From positions 1 through 9,098 of the forward strand of contig JAUVAJ010000042.1 in NCBI GenBank assembly GCA_030591795.1: DNA of 9,098 bases. The letters are read 5' to 3'. Shown one piece after another: positions 1 to 5,860 of this stretch. A program made the translations under genes and the position numbers. Every line of letters begins with the position of its first letter. Position 1 is the stretch's first letter. The notes beneath the pieces were generated by a model. That model saw only the letters and a list, made by a program, of their open reading frames with translations, had not been told where the DNA came from and searched no databases. Origin of the DNA: Desulfuromonadales bacterium. GTDB taxonomy: Bacteria > Desulfobacterota > Desulfuromonadia > Desulfuromonadales > UBA2294.

Positions 1-408
1 CAGCCCATCAAGTTCCCAGTTGCGCGCCGCTACCGCCACCGGCAGGATGCCGCGTACCGGCTTGACCCGGCCGTCGAGCGACAATTCACCCATGAACAGA
101 AAATTCCCTTTCGGCTCGCCCTTCAGCGTCCCGGTTGCCAACAGCAGTCCAACCGCCATCGGCAAATCAAAGGCGGTTCCTTCTTTACGAATGTCGGCCG
201 GAGCCAGATTGATGGTGATGCGACGAGCAGGGAAGTCGTAGCCGGAATTCTTGATCGCGGATTTGATGCGATCTTTACTCTCTTTAACCGCCCCTTCGGG
301 TAGACCAACCGTTGAAAATTGTGGCAACCCTTGAGCTATATCGACTTCTACTTCGACCCGATAGGCGTCAATACCGAGCAGGGCCCCGGATAAAACTTTG
401 GCGAGCAT
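1..408 (-). CDS. comM: YifB/ComM family Mg-chelatase-like AAA+ protein, N-terminal part
   Basis: The reading frame runs from an ATG at 408 off the left edge, giving the first 136 residues of a protein that is normally about 500 residues long. The start MLAKVLSGALLGID and the motifs VEVDIAQGLPQF, VGLPEGAVKESKDR, INLAPADIRKEG, FDLPMAVGLL and GELSLDGRVKPV are the classic N-terminal ChlI/Lon-protease-like domain of YifB/ComM. The AAA+ Walker motifs lie beyond the edge and cannot be checked. The start is supported by AGGGGG six bases upstream. In naturally competent bacteria ComM is a hexameric helicase that promotes branch migration during integration of incoming DNA; it is widely kept in non-competent species too, where its role is less clear. 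It is divergent from the binding-protein gene on its right. Family assignment is secure; the role in this organism is inferred. Confidence 0.93.
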   Translation of the reverse strand, partial: MLAKVLSGALLGIDAYRVEVEVDIAQGLPQFSTVGLPEGAVKESKDRIKSAIKNSGYDFPARRITINLAPADIRKEGTAFDLPMAVGLLLATGTLKGEPKGNFLFMGELSLDGRVKPVRGILPVAVAARNWELDGL

Positions 409-504
409 ATGTTTCCCCCTCAGAAATTCATTTTATAAATGCAATGCCGTGTTCATATCGTATTCAGGAGTGAATTAACAGAAAAAAGTTAATAATAAAG
501 AAGA

Positions 505-527
505 ATTATAGATATCCTGAGTCAGGA
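505..527 (-). promoter_or_regulatory. Candidate leftward promoter -10 with operator-like palindrome
   Basis: On the minus strand a perfect TATAAT (510 to 505) is preceded at once by a 13-bp palindrome, TCCTGA-G-TCAGGA (515-527), in the place of the promoter spacer. A third copy of TCAGGA lies at 464-469. No good -35 box is visible at 17 bp. This could be a regulated promoter for the yifB/comM gene, about 100 bases upstream of its start. The palindrome and hexamer are seen directly; the regulatory role is inference. Confidence 0.3.
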
Positions 528-559
528 ATCAGGCAGGTGCTCTGGCAAAGATATGTCCA

Positions 560-597
560 CTAGCAGCCAGCTTATTGATTGTCCGACAGGCTGCTAG
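560..597. repeat. Inverted repeat with 9-bp perfect arms
   Basis: CTAGCAGCC (560-568) and GGCTGCTAG (589-597) are perfect inverted copies around a 20-base loop. There is no T-tract on either side, so a rho-independent terminator is unlikely. It sits just upstream of the predicted promoter of the binding-protein gene and may be a dispersed intergenic repeat or a regulator site. Its copy number in the genome cannot be judged here. Confidence 0.5.
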
Positions 598-618
598 GTA
601 TAAAGTGTTAGCAAAGTC

Positions 619-646
619 TTGGCAGGTACTGAATAACAGGTATAAT
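619..646 (+). promoter_or_regulatory. Predicted sigma-70-type promoter of the binding-protein gene
   Basis: TTGGCA (619-624) and a perfect TATAAT (641-646) are separated by 16 bp. Transcription would start near 653, giving a short leader of about 30 bases that contains the AAGGAG ribosome site at 673-678. The match to the consensus is good (5/6 and 6/6), and the spacing relative to the gene is sensible. Confidence 0.65.
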
Positions 647-683
647 TGCAATTCTGCGTAACCAACCCAAACAAGGAGTCATC

Positions 684-1535
684 ATGCGGGCTATTCTGAC
701 AATCGCTTTACTGACACTGTTTTTTGTTAATCCACTGGTAGCTCAAGAATTAACTGGGACCCTGCAGCAGATTCAAAAATCAGGAAAGATCAAGATCGGT
801 TATCGGGAGTTCAGGCCGCCGATGTCTTTTCTGAATAAAGCGGGGAACCCTGCTGGCTATTCGATCGATATTTGTTTAGATATTGTTACTGAAGTCAGGA
901 GTGAGCTTGGTGTTGATATCAAGGTTAAATATGTGCCGGTGACAGCTGCGAATAGATTCAAGGCGTTGTCTGACAACAAGATAGATATCTTGTGCGGGGT
1001 CACCACTAAAACCCTCTCCCGGGCTGAAATTGTCGATTTTACGCAATTGACGTTTGTAACTGGTGCGTCGTTTATGACCTTAAGGGGCAAGAACATCAGA
1101 AATAATTTCACCGGTAAAAAAATCGGTGTAGTGCAAGGAACCACGACAGCCACAGCATTGAAAGACCTGTTTGAAGTGACCTCAACCGAGGCGGACATTG
1201 TTCTGTTTGATTCCATGACTGTCGGTTTTGCCGCATTGAATAATAAAAATATCGATGCCTTGTCGGCTGACCAGATTGTGCTGATAGGCTTGGCCGCAAA
1301 TTCAGATAACCCGGAAAACTTTTCGATCCTCCCCGACCTGTTTTCGTTTGAGCCATTTGCGTTGGCGGTCAGACGCAACGATGCTGATTTTCGGCTTATT
1401 GCCGATCGGGTGATTTCCGATCTTTATCGCTCAAAGCAGATATTGAGCATTTATGATAAATGGGTAGGCAAATTTACCATGGGCCGGCCATCGGCATTTG
1501 AAGCGCTGATTCAGCTCAATGCAACGCCGGAGTAA
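684..1535 (+). CDS. Periplasmic amino-acid-binding protein, SBP family 3 (GltI-like)
   Basis: This 283-residue protein is a family 3 solute-binding protein. Such proteins capture polar amino acids in the periplasm and deliver them to an ABC importer. Residues 1-20 are a signal peptide with likely cleavage at LVA|QE. The mature protein shows the family landmarks in order: a GYREFRPPMSF start with GYSIDICLDI (59-68), SRAEIVDFT (112-120) whose Arg113 matches the ligand-carboxylate arginine, GVVQGTTT (148-155) in lobe 2, ALAVRRND, and the ending IYDKWVG. The run through TTKTLSRAEIVDF to VVQGTTT resembles E. coli GltI, so glutamate/aspartate is the best guess, but ligand choice is not proven. It is not lipidated (no lipobox). 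AAGGAG lies five bases before the ATG. No permease or ATPase gene is adjacent, so it must either work with a distant importer or have a sensing role. It is convergent with nrfA. Confidence 0.9.
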   Translation: MRAILTIALLTLFFVNPLVAQELTGTLQQIQKSGKIKIGYREFRPPMSFLNKAGNPAGYSIDICLDIVTEVRSELGVDIKVKYVPVTAANRFKALSDNKIDILCGVTTKTLSRAEIVDFTQLTFVTGASFMTLRGKNIRNNFTGKKIGVVQGTTTATALKDLFEVTSTEADIVLFDSMTVGFAALNNKNIDALSADQIVLIGLAANSDNPENFSILPDLFSFEPFALAVRRNDADFRLIADRVISDLYRSKQILSIYDKWVGKFTMGRPSAFEALIQLNATPE

Positions 1536-1573
1536 ACGGTCGGTCTCGGCTGCACAGTTCAAATGAACAAAAA

Positions 1574-1612
1574 AGCCAGCCGTTGCCCTCATCTTGCGGG
1601 CAGCGGCTGGCT
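1574..1612. terminator. Bidirectional intrinsic terminator between binding protein and nrfA
   Basis: Arms 1574-1588 and 1598-1612 form a 15-bp GC-rich stem around a 9-base loop. On the plus strand the pairing includes one G-U wobble; on the minus strand the same position is an A-C mismatch. The minus-strand transcript (nrfHA) then reads TTTTTTG, a strong U-tract; the plus-strand transcript reads CTTGTTT, which is weaker. It lies 39 bases after the plus-strand stop and 24 bases after the nrfA stop, as expected for a shared terminator of convergent genes. Confidence 0.9.
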
Positions 1613-1635
1613 CTTGTTTAGACAAATAAATTCAA

Positions 1636-3141
1636 TCAGTTAGTGTATGAGGTCTTATGCACCAGCCCCTCGCGGGTCTTGGGATCGTATAGACCTTTTT
1701 CTGTACCCTTTTTGATCCACTCCAGTCGTAGGTTTTGCAGGAAGCTGTTCTTCTCATCAACCAGTTTCTTATATGGCAGGCCGGTTACGACCTGAGCCTT
1801 TTCCTTGGTTGAAAAGTCGGGAGCAACATAATCAGCTGCGCCGTATTTTGCCAGAACTATGCGCAGCTTCAAGCGGGCATCATGCCCTTTGTTGATAGCA
1901 CTGCCGAGCACTCGCAGGGTTTCTTCCGGAGCATGGAAGAATGAACCGTGTGCGGCGATAGAGAAATCCCAGCGCCACTGACCGTGGCGAATATCCAGTA
2001 ATGCTGCTTTCATCTCATCATCAGTAGCACCCAACTCCCAAGCCTTGGCTGCTTCCAGGTGGGCCTTGGCCAGTACATCCATTGCCAGCATGTGTAGTTC
2101 ATTTTTCCGCTCAAGCTTGCGCTCGACCATTGCTTTGAACTCTTTTTCAGTGCCTCTGTGGCAGTTAAGGCAGGTATTGGCGATGTCGTCCAGTGGGCTG
2201 CCGACTTGGTGGTTGGAATATTTGACACCACCTTCGCGGACATAGGGCATATGGCAATCGGCACAGGCCAGATTGTTCTGACCATGGACACCGGTTTTGA
2301 AGGTTTCATAGCCGGGGTGTTGCGCTTTTAACATCTTGGTCTTGCTTAGTTTGTGGGTCCAGTCGGTGAAATCTCGTTCATCGTAATATTTCTCGATCGC
2401 TTCGGCGGACAGACCGTTGTCCCAAGGGAAGGTGACCACCTTGGCGGTCTTCTCGGTTCCGTCCGGCGCGGTCCACTTGGTCGCTTTGAAGTAATATTCG
2501 GAATGACACTGAACACAGACCAGGGTGCGCATATCCTGATGGGTGGCATCGGCAAAAGGCTCGCTCCCCTCGGCATCCAAAGCACGCTTCAGGTAATCGC
2601 GGGTGACAGTCAGTTTCATGGTTTTGTTATCGTGGCAATCGGCACAACCGACCGGGTTGACGATTTCGTCACCCCAGCGGGCCCACTTGCCGGTAAAGAA
2701 ATCGTTTTCACCATGCTCATTCATTAACCGCGGGACATCCGGAGATTTGCAGGTCCAGCAGGCAGTCGGCATCGGGCCGGTCTTATTGTCCACCGGTCCG
2801 CCGGTTCGCAGGGTGTTGATGTTGTCTTCGAGAATATAGAAATGACCGCGCGGCGCATTGTAGTCCTTGGCAAAACCATAGCCGGACCACATGACGACCA
2901 GAGCCGGGTACTCTTTGAGCAGATCCTTGATTTCATCGCTTTTCTTGGTGCGCATATAGGAATCGAACTGCCGCGGATAATACTTGCCCCATTCGGCGCT
3001 CTTCGATTCAAATGGCTTGATCTCCGCTACGGCATTGATCGCCAGCTGCTCCGCCTTGTTCTCTTTGATCGTAACGACCAGCAGCAGCATGGGGACCATG
3101 ATAAGAACTGACAAAATTGTAATGATGGTTGATTTCTTCAT
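1636..3141 (-). CDS. nrfA: Pentaheme cytochrome c nitrite reductase NrfA (ammonia-forming)
   Basis: NrfA reduces nitrite to ammonium with six electrons in the periplasm. The 501-residue protein has an N-terminal hydrophobic export segment (residues about 5-24). The active-site heme motif is the diagnostic CWTCK (128-132), where Lys replaces His as the axial ligand. Four normal heme sites follow at CADCH 166-170, CVQCH 209-213, CADCH 293-297 and CLNCH 324-328. Likely catalytic residues are Arg112 (LRTGGP), Tyr216/217 (SEYYF) and His286 (VHG). The pair Lys272/Gln274 (KAQHP) together with Glu215/Tyr216 matches the calcium site of E. coli-type enzymes, so this should be a calcium-dependent NrfA. 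The start has GAGAGG upstream. It is 26 bases downstream of nrfH and surely co-transcribed with it. Length and all heme motifs are intact. Confidence 0.97.
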   Translation of the reverse strand: MKKSTIITILSVLIMVPMLLLVVTIKENKAEQLAINAVAEIKPFESKSAEWGKYYPRQFDSYMRTKKSDEIKDLLKEYPALVVMWSGYGFAKDYNAPRGHFYILEDNINTLRTGGPVDNKTGPMPTACWTCKSPDVPRLMNEHGENDFFTGKWARWGDEIVNPVGCADCHDNKTMKLTVTRDYLKRALDAEGSEPFADATHQDMRTLVCVQCHSEYYFKATKWTAPDGTEKTAKVVTFPWDNGLSAEAIEKYYDERDFTDWTHKLSKTKMLKAQHPGYETFKTGVHGQNNLACADCHMPYVREGGVKYSNHQVGSPLDDIANTCLNCHRGTEKEFKAMVERKLERKNELHMLAMDVLAKAHLEAAKAWELGATDDEMKAALLDIRHGQWRWDFSIAAHGSFFHAPEETLRVLGSAINKGHDARLKLRIVLAKYGAADYVAPDFSTKEKAQVVTGLPYKKLVDEKNSFLQNLRLEWIKKGTEKGLYDPKTREGLVHKTSYTN

Positions 3142-3167
3142 AGTTACCTCTCCAGGTTGGTTTATAT

Positions 3168-3677
3168 CTACAATTCTTTTACGCCGAGATTATTTTGGGT
3201 GGTGGTCAGGTTTCTGGTCGTGCCGTGCGGGACATTGCGGTGACAATCCCAACACAGCCGTCCCATCGGTACAGGGCTTTCGGCAATTTTATAAAGTTCA
3301 CTGTTCTCCTGCATTTGCGAAACAATTTCGGTATGGCAGGAGATACAATTGGTCTGTATCCGTTTGAGGGCATTTTCACTGCTTCTCAGGTTGTAGCCGT
3401 AGGTGCCGAAAGTCATGGCGACAGAATGGTTGTAGCCATCCCGGGTCTTGGCGATCATCTTGTTAACGAAGGAGTCTCGCGGCAGGTGACAGTCGACACA
3501 GCTTGCTTTCTCGCGGTGGGAGCTGTGCTGCCAGGTTGCGTAGTGTGTGTTCATGGTGTGGCAATTGATGCAGACCTTCGGATCGCTGGACAGGTATGAC
3601 AACATTTTTGACTCGTTAACCACATAGAAAAACATGCCGATAACGACCACGACACAGCAGGTTGCAATATATTTCAT
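3168..3677 (-). CDS. nrfH: NrfH, tetraheme NapC/NirT-type quinol dehydrogenase
   Basis: NrfH is a membrane-anchored tetraheme cytochrome that oxidises menaquinol and passes electrons to NrfA. From the ATG at 3677 it has 169 residues: one transmembrane anchor (about 3-20), then hemes at CINCH 36-40, CVDCH 60-64, CISCH 111-115 and CWDCH 142-146. Met42 just after the first motif (CINCHTM) is the unusual heme-1 ligand position known in NrfH. The segment LSYLSSDPKVCINCH is typical of the NrfH branch. The start is uncertain: a TTG at 3695 adds six residues and has AAAGG six bases upstream, while the ATG at 3677 has GGAG at a longer 12-base distance. The anchor is complete either way. It is the first gene of the nrfHA operon, the usual order in epsilon- and delta-type bacteria lacking nrfBCD. 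Confidence 0.95.
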   Translation of the reverse strand: MKYIATCCVVVVIGMFFYVVNESKMLSYLSSDPKVCINCHTMNTHYATWQHSSHREKASCVDCHLPRDSFVNKMIAKTRDGYNHSVAMTFGTYGYNLRSSENALKRIQTNCISCHTEIVSQMQENSELYKIAESPVPMGRLCWDCHRNVPHGTTRNLTTTQNNLGVKEL

Positions 3678-3770
3678 AACGTAACCGTTCTCCAAAAGCA
3701 GCCTTTAGTTTAAACATCTATATTAGCTTTTATTCTTTAAAATATATTAACTTAACTTTTTCGTTTTGCA

Positions 3771-3811
3771 ATTATAATTCGACACGCAATGACAATTTTC
3801 TATAAATAGAA
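3771..3811 (-). promoter_or_regulatory. Candidate nrfHA promoter with activator-type palindrome
   Basis: On the minus strand a perfect TATAAT occupies 3776 to 3771, with no recognisable -35 box at 16-18 bp. Instead a 14-bp palindrome, TTCTATAAATAGAA (3798-3811), is centred about 41 bp upstream of the expected transcription start near 3764. That is the standard class II position for CRP/FNR-family activators. The outer TT...AA and the 14-bp size fit that family, but the core is not the FNR consensus. The leader would be about 87 bases. Sequence elements are seen; the activator assignment is inference. Confidence 0.4.
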
Positions 3812-3879
3812 CTTGTTGAATCTTTATAGGTTAGACGTAGATGACAGGGTCGCGCAGAAAGGCTGCTGTACAAATAGCA

Positions 3880-3912
3880 AAGCCCCCATATTGCGCGGCA
3901 GTATGGGGGCTT
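3880..3912 (-). terminator. Hairpin terminator downstream of the ABC-F gene
   Basis: Arms AAGCCCCCATA (3880-3890) and TATGGGGGCTT (3902-3912) pair perfectly over 11 bp around an 11-base loop. In the minus-strand transcript the stem is followed by TTTGCTATTTG, an imperfect U-tract. It begins 31 bases after the ABC-F stop codon. No gene on the plus strand runs into it, so it most likely ends the ABC-F transcript and shields the nrf promoter. Confidence 0.75.
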
Positions 3913-3942
3913 ACAGAGAATTCAGTGGAACAGTGTCGACAG

Positions 3943-5568
3943 TTACAATGTGGTCTCACTCTGACCCAACTGCTCACGTAGCGAGTTGACCGCGGCATTA
4001 TCGAGATATTCATCGAAGCTCATTACCTGATCGATAACTCCACCCGGAGTCAATTCAACAATGCGGTTAGCCAGGGTAGAGACGAACTTGTGATCATGTG
4101 AGGTGAACATGATCACCTCGGAGAAATTAATCAGGCTGTTATTCAGCGCGGTGATCGATTCGAGATCAAGATGGTTGGTCGGTTCGTCGAACAGCAGGAC
4201 ATTGGCGCTCGACAGCATCATGCGCGATAGCATGCAGCGCACCTTCTCGCCGCCACTGAGCACGTCGGTCATCTTGGTCGCCTCGTCACCGGAAAACAAC
4301 ATCCGGCCGAGAAAACCACGGGCAAAGCTCTCGCCCTCATGTGGCGGGAACTGGCACAACCATTCGATGAGATTCATATTTTTGCTGAAATATTCGCTGT
4401 TATCCTTAGGGAAGTAGGCGTTAGTGATGGTCACGCCCCAGCGGAAGCTGCCGCTGTCGGGTTTTATCTCACCAGCCAGAATCTGCAATAGCGTGGTTTT
4501 GGCGACGCTGTTGCCGACAAAGGCGATCTTGTCGCCCTGATTAACCACAAGATCAAGCTTGTTCAGCACCTTGACGCCATCGATGGTTTTGCTCAACCCT
4601 TTCACTTCAAGAATAATATCGCCGCATTTGCGTTCCGGTTTGAACACCACAAACGGGTATTTGCGTGATGAGACCGGTAGCTCTTCAATATCCAGCTTGT
4701 CGAGCAGTTTCTTGCGCGAGGTCGCCTGCTTGGCTTTGGAAGCGTTGGAGCTGAAACGGGCAATGAACGATTTGAGTTCATCGGCTTTGTCAGAAGCTTT
4801 TTTGTTGGCGTCCTGTTTTTGCTTCAGCACCAGCTGGCTCGCTTCATACCAGAAATCGTAGTTGCCGACATAGGTCCGAATGGTGGAAAAATCTATATCG
4901 GCAATGTGGGTACAGGCCTGATTGAGAAAATGCCGGTCATGCGAAACGACGATGAGCGTATTCTGGAAGCGGCCAAGAAAATCCTCAAGCCATTGAATCG
5001 ATTTGAGATCAAGGTGGTTGGTCGGCTCATCGAGCAGGAGAATATCAGGGTTGCCGAACAACGCCTGAGCCAGCAATACTCGCACCTTCTCCCCCGCTTC
5101 GAGTTCCTTCATTTTCTTCTGGCGCAACGCTTCTGGAATCCCCAGGCCGTTGAGCAGTACCGCCGCTTCTGACTCCACCTCGTATCCGTTCATCTCGGCG
5201 AATTCTGCTTCCAGCTCGCCGGAACGAACGCCGTCCGCCTCACTGAAATCTTCCTTGGCGTAGAGTGCGTTGCGCTCGGCCATCACCTGGTACAACCGTT
5301 GATGGCCCATGATGACGGTGTTGAACACGGTCTCTTCGTCGAAGGCGAATTGATCCTGGCTCAATACCGCCAGGCGTAACCCCTTGCCGATGAAAACCTC
5401 GCCCTTGTCCGGATCACTATTGCCGGCGAGAATTTTCAGAAAGGTCGATTTACCGGAACCATTGGCGCCGATCAGGCCGTAACAGTTGCCGGGGGTGAAC
5501 TTGATATTGACGTTTTTAAAAATAGTTCGTTTGCCATAGGCAAGACATATATTTGCTACACTGATCAT
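3943..5568 (-). CDS. ykpA: ABC-F family ATPase, YkpA/YbiT-like translation factor
   Basis: This 541-residue protein has two ABC ATPase domains and no membrane segment, which defines the ABC-F family of ribosome-binding factors; no drug-resistance role is implied by sequence alone. Domain 1 has Walker A GANGSGKST (34-42), a weak signature LEAGE (156-160), and Walker B ending LLLDEP (Glu181). The charged linker (about 240-315, with FSSNASKAKQATSRKK) would reach toward the P-site tRNA. Domain 2 has a degenerate Walker A, GNSVAKTT (352-359), a normal LSGGEKVR (437-444) and LLFDEP (Glu462). Whole-length resemblance is closest to B. subtilis YkpA as I remember it (NVNIKFTPGNCYGLIG, AYFPKDNSEYF, FTSHDH), and next to E. 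coli YbiT. I chose the ATG at 5568 because the domain begins there (MISVANI); the in-frame GTG at 5616 lies inside a terminator hairpin. AGGGA precedes the ATG by about ten bases. It is a single-gene unit. Confidence 0.92.
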   Translation of the reverse strand: MISVANICLAYGKRTIFKNVNIKFTPGNCYGLIGANGSGKSTFLKILAGNSDPDKGEVFIGKGLRLAVLSQDQFAFDEETVFNTVIMGHQRLYQVMAERNALYAKEDFSEADGVRSGELEAEFAEMNGYEVESEAAVLLNGLGIPEALRQKKMKELEAGEKVRVLLAQALFGNPDILLLDEPTNHLDLKSIQWLEDFLGRFQNTLIVVSHDRHFLNQACTHIADIDFSTIRTYVGNYDFWYEASQLVLKQKQDANKKASDKADELKSFIARFSSNASKAKQATSRKKLLDKLDIEELPVSSRKYPFVVFKPERKCGDIILEVKGLSKTIDGVKVLNKLDLVVNQGDKIAFVGNSVAKTTLLQILAGEIKPDSGSFRWGVTITNAYFPKDNSEYFSKNMNLIEWLCQFPPHEGESFARGFLGRMLFSGDEATKMTDVLSGGEKVRCMLSRMMLSSANVLLFDEPTNHLDLESITALNNSLINFSEVIMFTSHDHKFVSTLANRIVELTPGGVIDQVMSFDEYLDNAAVNSLREQLGQSETTL

Positions 5569-5600
5569 GGGTGAGACATCCCTATAAATTATGTATTTGT

Positions 5601-5634
5601 AAAAACAAAAAACCACAGGAGCACACCCCGTGGT
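5601..5634 (-). terminator. Intrinsic terminator in the leader of the ABC-F gene (possible attenuator)
   Basis: Read on the minus strand, 5634-5626 and 5620-5612 pair over nine positions (seven Watson-Crick and two G-U) around a five-base loop. The stem is followed by T5-G-T5. Hairpin plus U-tract is a textbook intrinsic terminator. It ends 33 bases before the ABC-F start codon, and no convincing minus-strand gene lies upstream of it. It therefore either attenuates the ABC-F transcript or ends a short non-coding RNA. The terminator is directly visible; the attenuation role is inference. Confidence 0.75.
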
Positions 5635-5648
5635 CTTCGCGCAGCGAA

Positions 5649-5677
5649 TCTATAGCACTTATCTTGTTGTCAGGCAA
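5649..5677 (-). promoter_or_regulatory. Predicted promoter upstream of the ABC-F leader terminator
   Basis: On the minus strand TTGCCT (5677-5672) and TATAGA (5654-5649) are separated by 17 bp, with an extended -10 TGC just before the TATAGA. Transcription would begin near 5642, so the terminator hairpin at 5634-5612 would be transcribed almost at once, before the ABC-F start at 5568. Box matches are moderate (4/6 each plus TGn). Confidence 0.45.
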
Positions 5678-5790
5678 CGCTTTTTCACAGTTGCATAATA
5701 GCACTGGCAACAGGGAACAAAGACGATTTTGCAGTTGCCGGGATGATTTTTTGCCGGAAGCAGGTAGACTTTGTGTTACGGCATAGGTGA

Positions 5791-5819
5791 TTAACGATGC
5801 CATCAAGCACAAATAATAT
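5791..5819 (+). promoter_or_regulatory. Predicted promoter of the MscS-family gene
   Basis: TTAACG (5791-5796) and TAATAT (5814-5819) are 17 bp apart. Transcription would start near 5826, giving a leader of about 35 bases that carries the strong ribosome site AAGGGAGG (5848-5855). Matches are 4/6 for both boxes, so this is a moderate prediction. Confidence 0.4.
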
Positions 5820-5860
5820 TCAGGGCCAAAGAACGAATGGCCGCTTTAAGGGAGGACCGG

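Noticed and set aside
857..1378. Open frame of 173 codons antisense to the binding-protein gene
   Set aside because: It lies wholly within a clearly recognised gene on the other strand and shows no motif or ribosome site.
2353..2727. Open frame of 124 codons antisense to nrfA
   Set aside because: It is a shadow of the heme-motif-bearing nrfA frame and has no recognisable product.
5569..5616. Extension of the ABC-F gene to a GTG at 5616
   Set aside because: The added codons are encoded by the right arm and U-tract of the leader terminator, and the ABC domain begins naturally at the ATG at 5568.
5582..5812. Open frame of 76 codons on the minus strand upstream of the ABC-F gene, a possible leader peptide
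   Set aside because: It has no ribosome site, an unlikely composition, and runs through the terminator hairpin and its U-tract.
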